Source: Rhodanobacter sp. (GTDB lineage: Bacteria; Pseudomonadota; Gammaproteobacteria; Xanthomonadales; Rhodanobacteraceae). From it: a DNA stretch of 64,000 nt. Positions 44,859 through 54,091 of this stretch are shown in pieces. Positions within the stretch are counted from its first letter, which is position 1; each line of letters begins with the position of its first letter. Where the stretch lies: the NCBI GenBank assembly GCA_004298045.1, contig SCRM01000019.1, positions 1-64,000 of the forward strand. The letters run 5' to 3'. The notes beneath the pieces are model-generated. The model did not search any database. It was given only the letters and a program-made list of their open reading frames with translations, and was not told the DNA's origin. A program made the position numbers and the translations under genes.

Positions 44859-45125
44859 ATGACCATCGACGTCACCACCGAGCAGAACGTGCATCTTTTC
44901 GACGCACGCGGCATTGCCCGCCGCTTCCGCCACTCAGCGATCTTTGGCGCCATTGGCGCGCTGCGCAACGGCGAGACGATGCGGTTCGTCAATGATCATG
45001 ACCCGATCCCGCTGATCGCCCAGCTGCGCGACCGCCTCGGCGACAACATCACGGTCACCTACCGCCAGCGCGACGCCGACGCGGTGGTGATCGACTTCGG
45101 TATCCAGGGTCTTCCGGAGGAGTGA
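44859..45125 (+). CDS. DUF2249 domain protein
   Basis: The 88-residue protein is a single DUF2249 domain, a small beta-alpha sandwich like SirA/TusA: a first strand VHLFDARGIARRF, helix SAIFGAIGALRNGETMRFVNDHDPIPLIAQL (short pattern DHDPxPL is the hallmark), then a closing strand VVIDFGI. The catalytic Cys of TusA is absent, as usual for DUF2249. Members are found beside nitrogen-oxide and respiratory genes, but their reaction is unknown. The stop overlaps the start of the next gene by one base, and GGAGG ahead of that start lies in its last codons. Confidence 0.88.
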   Translation: MTIDVTTEQNVHLFDARGIARRFRHSAIFGAIGALRNGETMRFVNDHDPIPLIAQLRDRLGDNITVTYRQRDADAVVIDFGIQGLPEE

Positions 45126-45739
45126 TGAACCATCCAGCGTTTTTCGACCAGGCACCGGCGATTCGCATGCATGACCCGCTGGCCGATTTCCTCGGGGCCG
45201 CCGAAAACGGCCTGATGGAATACCACTACGTCGATGCAGTGCGGCTGGCGGGGCACTCGTGCCCGACGGTTGCCGGTACCTGGCTCATCGCCCGCGCGGC
45301 GTTGCGTGCGCTGTATGGCGACGAGCCGGCCGAGCGCGGCGCGATCACCATCGAAATGCCGGCGCCCGCCGATGAAGGCGTTACCGGCGTGATGTCGCAA
45401 GTGCTGACGCTGGTCACCGGCGCCGCGGCCGAAAACGGCTTCCACGGCATCGGCGGCGAGTTCGTGCGTCAAGGCATGCTCGACTTCACCCGCACTCCGA
45501 ACACCGGCGCGATCCGCTTCACCCGCCAGGACACCGGCGCCAGCGTTGCGGTCGAGCTGGATCTGTCCAGCGTGCCGCCGGCACCGCATCTGCGCGAACT
45601 GATGGGCGCCGCATTCCACCCGGACGCGACGCCGGAGCAGCGCACGGCGTTTGGTGCCGCCTGGCAGGATCGCGTGCGGCGCCTGTTGCTCGATCACGCC
45701 GACGACCCCGCCGTCGTGCGCGTGCATGCGTTGAACTGA
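45125..45739 (+). CDS. FmdE-like domain protein
   Basis: The 204-residue protein resembles subunit E of formylmethanofuran dehydrogenase. A conserved His-Cys motif sits in RLAGHSCPTVAGTW (about residues 42-55), followed by a helix, ALRALYGDEPAERGAI, and VMSQVLTLVTGAAAENGFHGI. The FmdE family reads GHxCPG here and may bind metal through His and Cys. Its bacterial role is unknown. I chose ATG 45125, which has GGAGG at a good distance; the GTG at 45122 would leave no spacing. It is translationally coupled to the DUF2249 gene, so the two probably work together. A long terminator follows. Confidence 0.78.
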   Translation: MNHPAFFDQAPAIRMHDPLADFLGAAENGLMEYHYVDAVRLAGHSCPTVAGTWLIARAALRALYGDEPAERGAITIEMPAPADEGVTGVMSQVLTLVTGAAAENGFHGIGGEFVRQGMLDFTRTPNTGAIRFTRQDTGASVAVELDLSSVPPAPHLRELMGAAFHPDATPEQRTAFGAAWQDRVRRLLLDHADDPAVVRVHALN

Positions 45740-45754
45740 GTTACGGGGAGAGTC

Positions 45755-45790
45755 CGGCGGCCTGCGAAACCCTTCGCGGGCCGCCGTTTT
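45755..45790 (+). terminator. Rho-independent terminator after the DUF2249-FmdE pair
   Basis: A 14-bp stem with one wobble pair runs from CGGCGGCC (45755-45762) to GGCCGCCG (45779-45786), with inner arms GCGAA and TTCGC, and is followed by TTTT (45787-45790). It also ends next to the stop of the convergent EamA gene. Confidence 0.85.
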
Positions 45791-46713
45791 CATGTCTGCG
45801 CGTCGTGCGCCGGCATGGCCGTGGCGATACCACGCGCTGTGCGTGACCGCGTGTTGGCCAGCGCGACACCGCCGAGCACCACTGCGCCGCCGACCAGCAC
45901 GCCAAGCCCGGGCCGTTCGCCCAGCCACAGCCAGCCGATCACGACGGCCATCGGGGGCGAGAGGTAGATGAAGCTGGCGACACGTGCGGGGCTGGCACGA
46001 TGGATCGCGATGTTCCACGCCCAATAACCGGCAAACCCCGGCGCCACGCCCAGCCACAGCAGCGCGGACAATTGGCCCCAGCTTGCGTCGACCAGTGCGT
46101 GCGGCAGGCCGCCGGCGAACGGCAAGCAACCGAGCGTGCCGGCATAGAACGTCACCGCCGTCACGCCAAGCGCGCTGGAGCGCGCAAACAGCGGTTTCTG
46201 GCCGACGAAATAGACCGCGGTCACCACCACGCACACCAGCACCAGCAGCGCCTTCGGGTCCAGCGCCACCTGCCGGCCACTGGCAAGCACGACCAGCACG
46301 GTTCCGGCCAGCGCAACGCCGAGGCCAAGCCAGGCGCGCGCACTCAGGCGCTCCCGCAGCCACAGCGCCGCGGTGACCACGGTTGCCGCCGGCACCAGTG
46401 CGATAAGGATCGCTGCGGTGCCGCTCGCAATGCGGGTTTCCGCCCAGTTGAGGCACAGCTGGTACAGGCCCTGGCCAAGCAGGCCGAGCACTGCCAAGGC
46501 CGGCCAGTCACGCCTCGGCGGCAACGGCGTGCGCGTCGCCGCCATCAAGCCAGCGAAGCACAGCGATGAAACCGCGAGCCGCGCAAACGCGACTTCGCCC
46601 GGCGTAAATGCCGCCAGAGCGTACGCAATGGCGGCATACGACGACGACCAGGTCAAAAGCGCGACCGCAATGCACACCAACGCGCGAGCATCGAGGCGCT
46701 GCAAAGTACCCAT
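45790..46713 (-). CDS. EamA/DMT-superfamily exporter
   Basis: The 307-residue protein has ten hydrophobic helices in two EamA repeats of five. The first repeat begins ALVCIAVALLTWSSSYAAIAY and contains ALVPAATVVTAALWLRERLS. The second contains ASPARVASFIYLSPPMAVVIGWLWLGE. The tail is polar. Such proteins export amino acids or other metabolites (RhtA, YdcZ types); the substrate is not readable. The start is ATG 46713. It is divergent from the phosphoesterase gene with 125 bases between. Confidence 0.9.
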   Translation of the reverse strand: MGTLQRLDARALVCIAVALLTWSSSYAAIAYALAAFTPGEVAFARLAVSSLCFAGLMAATRTPLPPRRDWPALAVLGLLGQGLYQLCLNWAETRIASGTAAILIALVPAATVVTAALWLRERLSARAWLGLGVALAGTVLVVLASGRQVALDPKALLVLVCVVVTAVYFVGQKPLFARSSALGVTAVTFYAGTLGCLPFAGGLPHALVDASWGQLSALLWLGVAPGFAGYWAWNIAIHRASPARVASFIYLSPPMAVVIGWLWLGERPGLGVLVGGAVVLGGVALANTRSRTARGIATAMPAHDAQT

Positions 46714-46838
46714 GGGGGAGAAGATCCAACGACGGGGAGTGCTTATGGTAAAGGCCGCACCGTCTCGGCGGTACTTTCGTCAGACGAGATCTGTAACAGT
46801 GGCAGTGCATACTGCCGGCCTGCCGCACGGAAACCGCC

Positions 46839-48536
46839 ATGACCGACCAGCTGCCGCCTGCCCCGCCCGCACCCGATGACGAAACCCCCAGCGACCCCGC
46901 ACGCCGGCGCCTGCTCGGGGGGATCGCGCTGGCCGGTGCCACGCTGGCGGTTGGCCCCGCGCAGGCCACCGCGTGTGCTCCCGCGCCGGGGATCACGGCA
47001 GCGGATGGCGCTGCCTTCGACGCCGCGCTGCGCGAACGCATCGACCACATCGTGGTGATCTACGCCGAGAACCGCAGCTTCAACAACCTGTTTGCGGATT
47101 TCCCCGGCCTCGCCACACCACTCTCCGTTGTCACCCCCGAGCAGTACCGCCAACGCGACCGCGACGGCAGCGTGCTGGCGCATCTGCCGCCGATCTGGCG
47201 CGGGATGGTGCCGCACAAACAGGTGGTGAACCACCGCACGTTCGAGATTGACGAAGGCGCGATCCCCAGCCTGCCAAACGCGCCGTTTGCACTCGCCACG
47301 CCGGATGGCCTGCCGCTGCCGCACGGCGTGGTCACTCGCGATCTGCTCCATGCGTTCTATGAGAACCAGCGTCAGATCAATGGCGGGCGCAACGACGGGT
47401 TCGTGGCCTGGGGCGACAGCGGCGCGCTGGTGATGGGACATTACGGCGACAGCGCCGCCAACCTGCGGCTGTGGAACCTCGCCCGCGAGTACACGCTGTG
47501 CGACCGGTTTTTCATGGGCGCGTTCGGCGGCTCGTTCCTGAACCACCAATACCTGGTGGCCGCGCAACCGCCCTATTACCCGCACGCCGACCGCAGCCCG
47601 GCCAAACTGCACATCGTGCAGCTCGAGGGCGACGACCCGGCCGGCACGGTGCGCCGGCTTGCCGCCGATTCCCCGGCCAGCGCACTGCAGGGCAAGCCGA
47701 AATACGCCGGCCCGAGTGCGCTCACGCCGGACTTCTGGGCGGTGAACACCATGGGCCCCGCGTATTCGCCCGCGTTCACCACCGACCCCAACCGCCCGGG
47801 CTATGCCAAGGCCGACGACTACAACACGCTGCCGCCGCAGGGACACGCCACGATCGGCGACCGCTTGAGCGCCAAAGGCATCGACTGGGCGTGGTACGCG
47901 GGCGCCTGGCAGCTCGCGCTCGACGGTCGTGGCGACGAAGGTTTGAGCACGGAGTTCCCGGTCAGCCCGAATTTCCAGGTGCACCACCAGCCGCTGAACT
48001 ACTTCCAGGCATTTGCTCCCGGCACCGCCGCACGCAGCGCGCACCTGCGCGACGGCGGCTACGGCGAAACCGCGCGCACCAACAAGCTGCTCGCGGACAT
48101 CGCCGCCGGCACGCTGCCGGCGGTCACCTTCTACAAGCCGCAAGGCGACCTCAACATGCACGCCGGATATTCCGACGTGGACGCCGGCGACCGCCACCTG
48201 GCGCAGGTCGTCGATGCGCTGAAGGCCAGCCCGCTGTGGCCGCGCACACTCCTGGTGATCACCGTCGATGAAAACGGCGGCTGGTGGGATCACGTGGCCC
48301 CGCCCAGGGGCGACCGCTGGGGGCCGGGCACGCGCATCCCGGCGCTGGTGGTGTCGCCGCACGCCAAGCGCGGGCACGTCGAACACACGGTGTACGACAC
48401 CGGCTCGATCCAGCGCCTCATCAACCGCCGCTTCGGCCTGAAGCCGCTGCCCGGCATCGTGCTGCGCGACCGCGCCATGCGCGCCGCCACCGGCCACGCG
48501 CCGGGCGACCTCACCGAAACCCTGCAATTCAGCTGA
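46839..48536 (+). CDS. Tat-exported phosphoesterase, acid phosphatase/phospholipase C family
   Basis: The 565-residue protein starts with a Tat-type signal (ARRRLLGGIALAGATLAV, about residues 21-38). The phosphoesterase domain (PF04185) follows: DHIVVIYAENRSFNNLF near residue 70 (metal ligands and the catalytic region), then FFMGAFGGSFLNHQYL, and late metal ligands in VITVDENGGWWDHVAPP. The form fits the AcpA-like acid phosphatases of Burkholderia and Francisella more than haemolytic phospholipase C, because the C-terminal DUF756 repeats are absent. The start is ATG 46839. It is a single gene; no close terminator is seen. Confidence 0.9.
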   Translation: MTDQLPPAPPAPDDETPSDPARRRLLGGIALAGATLAVGPAQATACAPAPGITAADGAAFDAALRERIDHIVVIYAENRSFNNLFADFPGLATPLSVVTPEQYRQRDRDGSVLAHLPPIWRGMVPHKQVVNHRTFEIDEGAIPSLPNAPFALATPDGLPLPHGVVTRDLLHAFYENQRQINGGRNDGFVAWGDSGALVMGHYGDSAANLRLWNLAREYTLCDRFFMGAFGGSFLNHQYLVAAQPPYYPHADRSPAKLHIVQLEGDDPAGTVRRLAADSPASALQGKPKYAGPSALTPDFWAVNTMGPAYSPAFTTDPNRPGYAKADDYNTLPPQGHATIGDRLSAKGIDWAWYAGAWQLALDGRGDEGLSTEFPVSPNFQVHHQPLNYFQAFAPGTAARSAHLRDGGYGETARTNKLLADIAAGTLPAVTFYKPQGDLNMHAGYSDVDAGDRHLAQVVDALKASPLWPRTLLVITVDENGGWWDHVAPPRGDRWGPGTRIPALVVSPHAKRGHVEHTVYDTGSIQRLINRRFGLKPLPGIVLRDRAMRAATGHAPGDLTETLQFS

Positions 48537-48730
48537 TCACCTGATGCGGGTTGGCGGCCGGTCGAGATGCCGTCACTCCGGCGGCGAAACGGGCTGTGAT
48601 GTCGGGCTGAAGCGAGGCCTGCACCCCACTCCCCAGCGGGGAAAGGGAGATGAGCTCCGCGGGGGAACGAAGCGACTTCGAATGACGACAGCCATTTTGC
48701 CGACCGCTAGCATGGGTCCCGCAGCGCGAT

Positions 48731-48800
48731 TCGTATCCCGAATCCCGCACCCCGAATCTCGATTCTCCCATCCCGAATCCCCCATCCCGAATCCCGGCTC
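48731..48800. repeat. dispersed repeat, reverse orientation
   Basis: Several TCCCGAATCCC units in a row (CGTATCCCGAATCCCGCACC, CATCCCGAATCCC twice) are the reverse complement of the GGGATTCGG family. They sit directly before the pip start, so they lie in its leader. The 48537-48730 part also contains CCCCACTCCCC-GGGGAAAGGG, a weak relative of the 21541 palindromic repeat. Confidence 0.65.
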
Positions 48801-48803
48801 CCT

Positions 48804-49757
48804 ATGCACACCCTTTACCCCGCGATTGAACCCTTCCGCACCCATCGCCTCGCGGTGGATGCACGGCACACGGTGCACATCGAGGAATGCGGCAACCCGG
48901 ATGCCGTGCCGGTGGTGTTCCTGCACGGCGGGCCGGGCGCCGGCATCGTGCCCGACTACCGTCGCTACTTTCACCCCGAGCGCTGGCACGTGGTGTTGTT
49001 CGACCAGCGCGGCGCCGGGCAATCCACGCCGTTTGCCGACCTCGTCGACAACACCACCGCGCATCTGGTCGCCGACATCGAGGCGATCCGCGAGGAACTC
49101 GGCATCGAGCGCTGGGTGGTGTTTGGCGGCTCATGGGGGTCGACCCTGGCGCTGGCTTACGCCGAAGCCCATCCCGAGCGCGTGCTGGGCCTCGTGCTGC
49201 GCGGCATTTTTCTCGCCCGTGACGAGGAGCTGCGCTGGTTCAATGAAGTGGATGGCGGCGCGCGCCATATCTTCCCCGAGCGCTGGGCGCGCTATCGCGA
49301 CTTCATCCCGGAAGCCGAGCGCGGCGACATGATTGCCGCGTACTGGAAGCGGCTGGACGGCGACGACGAGGACGTGCGACTCGCCGCCGCCAAGGCGTGG
49401 AGCGCGTACGAGGGCGGCAGCACGACGCTGGTGCACGATCCGGATGCGCCGGGCGACTTCGACGAGCCGCACAAGGCGGTGAGCCTGGCGCGGCTCGAGG
49501 CGCATTACTTTCGCCATCGCATGTTTCTCGAACCGAACCAGCTCCTGCGCGATGCGCATCGGCTCGCGCGCATTCCCACCACTATCGTGCACGGCCGCTA
49601 CGACATCATCTGCCCGGTGAGCACCGCGCTCGACCTTGCCGCGGCGATGCCGCACGCCGCGCTGCACATCGTGCTGGCCGGCCACAGCGCCGCCGACCCG
49701 GCCATCGTCGACCAACTGGTCGGCGCCACCGACCTGCTTGCCGAGCGCTACTGCTGA
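48804..49757 (+). CDS. pip: proline iminopeptidase
   Basis: Pip removes N-terminal proline from peptides. The 317-residue alpha/beta hydrolase has the family opening LYPAIEPFRTHRLAVD, oxyanion loop HGGPGAG, FDQRGAGQSTP, the nucleophile elbow GGSWGST (Ser about 112), the acid in GRYDIICPV and the catalytic His in AGHSA. Both GGPG and the DQRG motif are typical for S33 prolyl peptidases. The start is ATG 48804. Its end overlaps the stop of the convergent GGDEF-EAL gene by 10 bases. The leader is made of dispersed repeats, so its promoter may lie inside or before them. Confidence 0.95.
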   Translation: MHTLYPAIEPFRTHRLAVDARHTVHIEECGNPDAVPVVFLHGGPGAGIVPDYRRYFHPERWHVVLFDQRGAGQSTPFADLVDNTTAHLVADIEAIREELGIERWVVFGGSWGSTLALAYAEAHPERVLGLVLRGIFLARDEELRWFNEVDGGARHIFPERWARYRDFIPEAERGDMIAAYWKRLDGDDEDVRLAAAKAWSAYEGGSTTLVHDPDAPGDFDEPHKAVSLARLEAHYFRHRMFLEPNQLLRDAHRLARIPTTIVHGRYDIICPVSTALDLAAAMPHAALHIVLAGHSAADPAIVDQLVGATDLLAERYC

Positions 49758-51904
49758 CCTTCGCTGCGGCGTACGGCAAACGCAGCCTGACGCCCGGCCA
49801 GCCACTGCCGAAACGCCACGTCGTCGAGCGGGCGGCTGACGAGATAGCCCTGCATGCCATCACAGCCCAGGCGTTCCAGCGCCTGCCGTTGCTCCGGCGT
49901 CTCCACCCCCTCGCCGATCGTCACCATGCCGAGCCGATGCGCCACGTCCACGATGAACCCGGCCAACGGGTTGGTGTCGTTCAGCGTCAGGGCGCGCACG
50001 AAAGCGCGGTCGATCTTGATGACCTTGAGCGGCAGCCGTTGCAGATAACGCAGTGACGAATAACCGGTGCCAAAGTCGTCCAGCGCCAGGCTGAAACCGG
50101 CAGCGACCAACCCTTGCAGGGTCGCCAACGCGCCGTCGAAATCCCGCAGCAGCGCGCTCTCCGTCAGTTCCAGTGTCAGGCGCGACGGTGACAGGCCGGC
50201 CGCCTGCACTTGCGCCACCACGCGTTCGACGAAACCCGGCACGGCGAGTTGCCATGCGCTGACGTTGACCGCAAGGCGACCGGTAAACGGCACCCCGTCG
50301 CGATCCCACGCCTTGATCCGCGCGCATGCCTCACCGATCACCCACGCCCCCAGCGCATGGATCAGGCCAGTCTCTTCCGCCATGGGAATGAACACTTCCG
50401 GCTCGATTCGCCCGGACTGCGGATGCGACCAGCGCAGCAAGGCCTCAGCCCCCTGCACCTTGCCATCGAACGACACCTGCGGCTGAAAGTGCAGGGCAAA
50501 TTGATGTCGCAGGTTGTCCTGTTCGAGCGCGCCACGCAGCCCACGCTCCAGCAGCAGGCGCGTATCGACGGCATCCTGCAGCGCGGGCGCAAACGCACGC
50601 GCGACGCCGCGACCGGCGCCCTTGGCGGCATACAGCGCAATATCTGCGCGGCGCAGCAGATCGTTGACGTCGTCCTCGCCATCCGGAAACTCCGCCATGC
50701 CGATGCTGGCGCCTACCGCCAGCATGCGGCCGTCGAGTGCCATCGGCTCGGCAAGGCGCGCGATCAAGGCCGCGGCGAGCGCTTGCGCTTGCGCACGCAC
50801 CTCGTCCCGCATGCCGACCAGCGGGCCCAGCAGCACCACAAACTCATCGCCGCCAAGCCGCGCCAGCAGAGCCCCATCCGGTGCCTGTGCCCGCAGTTGC
50901 GCCGCCACGGCCTGCAACAGGCGGTCGCCAACGAGGTGCCCCAACCCGTCGTTGATGGTCTTGAAGTTGTCCAGGTCGATCAGCAGCATCACGCCACGCC
51001 GCCCGCTTGCCAGCGTGTCGCGCCACACGTCGGCCATGCGCCCGAGCAGGTGCACCCGATTGGGCAGGCTGGTCAGGCCGTCGTGATAAGCCAGCTGGCG
51101 CAGTTCACGCTCGGCGTGATGCCGGGTTTGCGCCTCCGCCTCCAGCTCGCGTCGCGTTCGCACCAGCTCGATCGACCGCTGGCGCAATTGCACCGCCAGC
51201 GACAAGCCCATCAAGAGCACGAACGGCAAAAACGCGAACACGTCGAAATACGGCAGGTTGACATGCAGCAGATCCACCACGATGTCGCCCCACAGCAGCA
51301 CCGCAAGCTGTAGCAACAGGCAGGCCGCCAACAACCCCGCCTGCCATTGCCCGCCGCGCCGGTACTGGCCCAGCGTGCGCCACAAGGCCCAGCCGAACGC
51401 CACATAGGTGCCCGCATGAAACGCCATGCCGGCCACCGACGGCGTGCCGGCAAAACGGTACAGATGCTCGCCCCACGGCAACACGATCGGCGCCATCGGC
51501 GTGGCCGTGGCATAAAACAGCGTTGCCGGGCTGGCAAAGTTGATGCCCGCAAACAGCCCGACCAGCGCCGCCACCGCCAGCGTTGCACGGCGCGGCGTGC
51601 GTGCACCGGTGTACGCGCGCACGAACCACACGAACGGCAAGAACGACAACACCGCTGCCGTGATCGACCAGCGCACCGCGGCCAACGCCTGGTCGAGGTT
51701 GTCGGCCGTTCGCAGCGCGACATTGCCCACTGCCAGCGCGCCAATGCACAGGCACAACGCCGCATAGGACAGGTACACCGGTTCCTGCCGCCGCCACCAG
51801 CCAATCACGGTGAACTGCACAAACGACGCCAACGCGATGCCGGCCGTGGCAACCAATGCCTCGACGAAATAGCCGGATACCGTTGAACCCGCCTCGGGCA
51901 GCAT
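49748..51904 (-). CDS. membrane GGDEF-EAL protein (cyclic-di-GMP turnover)
   Basis: The 718-residue protein has seven or eight hydrophobic helices (about residues 10-235), a short coiled stretch (RRELEAEAQTRHHAERELRQL) and then GGDEF and EAL domains. GGDEF is intact at 351-355 (LARLGGDEFV), and DLDNFKTINDGLGH is conserved, so cyclase activity is possible. EAL is present at 487-489 (GAEALLRW). LNVSAWQL, ELTESALL, DDFGTGYSSL and KIDRAFV supply the other phosphodiesterase motifs. Both activities may exist. The N-terminal region resembles 7TM-type sensory modules. The start is ATG 51904 behind a strong GGAGGGG. Confidence 0.94.
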   Translation of the reverse strand: MLPEAGSTVSGYFVEALVATAGIALASFVQFTVIGWWRRQEPVYLSYAALCLCIGALAVGNVALRTADNLDQALAAVRWSITAAVLSFLPFVWFVRAYTGARTPRRATLAVAALVGLFAGINFASPATLFYATATPMAPIVLPWGEHLYRFAGTPSVAGMAFHAGTYVAFGWALWRTLGQYRRGGQWQAGLLAACLLLQLAVLLWGDIVVDLLHVNLPYFDVFAFLPFVLLMGLSLAVQLRQRSIELVRTRRELEAEAQTRHHAERELRQLAYHDGLTSLPNRVHLLGRMADVWRDTLASGRRGVMLLIDLDNFKTINDGLGHLVGDRLLQAVAAQLRAQAPDGALLARLGGDEFVVLLGPLVGMRDEVRAQAQALAAALIARLAEPMALDGRMLAVGASIGMAEFPDGEDDVNDLLRRADIALYAAKGAGRGVARAFAPALQDAVDTRLLLERGLRGALEQDNLRHQFALHFQPQVSFDGKVQGAEALLRWSHPQSGRIEPEVFIPMAEETGLIHALGAWVIGEACARIKAWDRDGVPFTGRLAVNVSAWQLAVPGFVERVVAQVQAAGLSPSRLTLELTESALLRDFDGALATLQGLVAAGFSLALDDFGTGYSSLRYLQRLPLKVIKIDRAFVRALTLNDTNPLAGFIVDVAHRLGMVTIGEGVETPEQRQALERLGCDGMQGYLVSRPLDDVAFRQWLAGRQAAFAVRRSEGQQ

Positions 51905-52177
51905 GTCCCCTCCGATCCGCGACCTGGCCTCCGCACCTTAAACGACTGGCGAACCGCTCGCCAGAATTCCTTTGGGCGGCACCTACCCGGTACGCTTGAC
52001 GGCTGCGCCACGGACGTATCGGGATGAATTGCGACCGACAACAGCCCGCACTGCACCGTGGGTCGGCTTCAAGCCCAGCCGCAGCACACCTTCAGACGGC
52101 GCAGGCTACTGTGCGGCACGGGAGATGCGCACCACGGGGGTGGCATACTCGCGCTCCTGCCTACCCCGGAGCATCGC

Positions 52178-54037
52178 ATGCACCTGCTTCCCCTCCTCGC
52201 GCTCGGCGCCGCCGTGCTGCCGACCGTCGCCAGCGCGGGCGATCCCAATTCCTACGCCCAGCCCGACCAGGTGGTGGTCACCCACCTCGACCTCGATCTC
52301 GCGATCAACTTCCCGCACCGGCAGCTGGACGGCGTCGCCACGCTCAAGCTCGACTGGAAAAACCCCGCCGCGCCGGCGCTGGTGCTGGATACCCGCGACC
52401 TCACCATTGCCGCGGTGGACGCCGTGGCCGCCAACGGCAAGACGCAGGCGCTGAAATACGCGCTGGCGCCGGTCGACAAGACGCTCGGCGCGAAGCTCAC
52501 GATCGCCACCCCAACCCACCCGGCCAGCGTGCGCATCACCTACCGCACCTCGCCCGAGGCTTCCGGGCTGCAGTGGCTGCCGCCGGAGCAGACGGCGGAC
52601 AAGCGCGCGCCCTTCATGTTCTCGCAGTCGGAATCCATCCACGCGCGCTCGTGGGTGCCACTGCAGGATTCGCCGGCGATCCGCTTCACCTACGACGCCC
52701 ACGTCACCGCGCCGAAAAACCTGCGCGTGGTGATGAGCGCGGCGAACGCGGCCAACCATCCGCTGGACGGCGATTTCCGTTTCGCGCAGCCGCACCCGAT
52801 CCCGTCCTACCTGCTGGCGATCGCCGCCGGCGACCTCGCGGTGGCGGAAACCGGCCCGCGCTCGGCGGTGTATGCCGAGCCCTCGATGGTGGCCAAGGCC
52901 GCGCACGAGTTCGCCGACACCGAAACCATCATCAAAACCGCCGAGAAGCTCTACGGGCCGTACCCCTGGGGCAGCTATGACATCCTGGTGCTGCCGCCCT
53001 CATTCCCGTACGGCGGCATGGAAAACCCGAACATGACCTTCGCCACGCCGACGATCATCGTCGGCGACAAGAGCCTGGTCAGCGTGATCTCGCACGAGCT
53101 CGCGCATTCGTGGAGCGGCAACCTGGTGACCTCGGCCAGCTGGCGCGACATCTGGCTCAACGAAGGTTTCACCACCTACGTGCAGGGCCGCATCACCGAG
53201 GCGGTGTACGGCAAGCGCCAGGCCGATGAAGAAGCCCTGCTCTCCGCCCGTGCGCTGGAAAAGAAGATCGGCACGCTGACCGAGAACCAGCAGAAGCTCG
53301 CGCCCGACCCCAAGGGCCTCAGCGGCGACGATGCGCTTTCCGACGTGGCCTACGACAAGGGTTCGTGGTTCCTGCGCACCCTAGAAGCCAAATTCGGCCG
53401 CCCAGCCTTCGACGCTTACCTGAAGGGCTATTTCCAGCATTTCGCGTGGCACAGCATCACCACCGAGCAGATGCTGGCCTACCTCAAGCCCAACCTGATC
53501 GAGAAATACCCCGGCAAGCTGAGCTGGGCCGAAGTGCAGGATTGGGTCTACGGCACCGGCATCCCGAAAGACGCGACGTTGCCCGACTCCCCGCGCTTCG
53601 ACGCCATCGACCAGGAACGTACCGCGTTCCTCGCCGGCACCCTGCCCGCCGCCAAGCTCGACGCGAAGGGCTGGAACACGCAGGAATGGATGTATTTCCT
53701 CGACCGCCTGCCCGACGTACCGACGCTGGCGCAAGCACAAGCGCTGGATGCCGCCTGGCACCTCACCGGCACCCCCAACGCCGAGATCGGCATGCGCTGG
53801 TACATCCACGCCATCGCCGCCGGCGACCAGGCCGTGTGGCCGGCGGCCGCCGAACACATGACGCATATCGGCCGGCTGTACCTCACCATGCCGCTGTACC
53901 GCACACTGGTGAAAACGCCGGATGGCTTCGCCTACGCCGAAAGCGTGTACGCGAAGGCCAAAGCCGGTTATCACCCGCTGACCCAGCACGCAATCGAGGC
54001 CCTGTTCGCCAAGGCGCGCGCGAAAGCCGCCAAGTAA
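52178..54037 (+). CDS. M1-family aminopeptidase, leukotriene A4 hydrolase-like
   Basis: The 619-residue protein has a signal peptide (residues 1-20, ending TVASAG) and a complete M1 peptidase: the N-terminal beta domain, the exopeptidase motif PYGGMENP near 277-284, zinc ligands HELAH at 306-310 and Glu329 (LNEGF), the catalytic Tyr region (VAYDKGSWFL), and a C-terminal helical ARM domain as in LTA4 hydrolase and cold-active aminopeptidases. The HEXXH-X18-E spacing is regular, unlike the fusion protein at 24833. The start is ATG 52178; an upstream extension of the frame has no homology. It probably cleaves periplasmic peptides from the N-terminus. Confidence 0.93.
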   Translation: MHLLPLLALGAAVLPTVASAGDPNSYAQPDQVVVTHLDLDLAINFPHRQLDGVATLKLDWKNPAAPALVLDTRDLTIAAVDAVAANGKTQALKYALAPVDKTLGAKLTIATPTHPASVRITYRTSPEASGLQWLPPEQTADKRAPFMFSQSESIHARSWVPLQDSPAIRFTYDAHVTAPKNLRVVMSAANAANHPLDGDFRFAQPHPIPSYLLAIAAGDLAVAETGPRSAVYAEPSMVAKAAHEFADTETIIKTAEKLYGPYPWGSYDILVLPPSFPYGGMENPNMTFATPTIIVGDKSLVSVISHELAHSWSGNLVTSASWRDIWLNEGFTTYVQGRITEAVYGKRQADEEALLSARALEKKIGTLTENQQKLAPDPKGLSGDDALSDVAYDKGSWFLRTLEAKFGRPAFDAYLKGYFQHFAWHSITTEQMLAYLKPNLIEKYPGKLSWAEVQDWVYGTGIPKDATLPDSPRFDAIDQERTAFLAGTLPAAKLDAKGWNTQEWMYFLDRLPDVPTLAQAQALDAAWHLTGTPNAEIGMRWYIHAIAAGDQAVWPAAAEHMTHIGRLYLTMPLYRTLVKTPDGFAYAESVYAKAKAGYHPLTQHAIEALFAKARAKAAK

Positions 54038-54091
54038 CCCGCCCCATGCGCCGCCGGTTCGCCGGCGGCGCGCCGCATCGAGTCCCATCGC

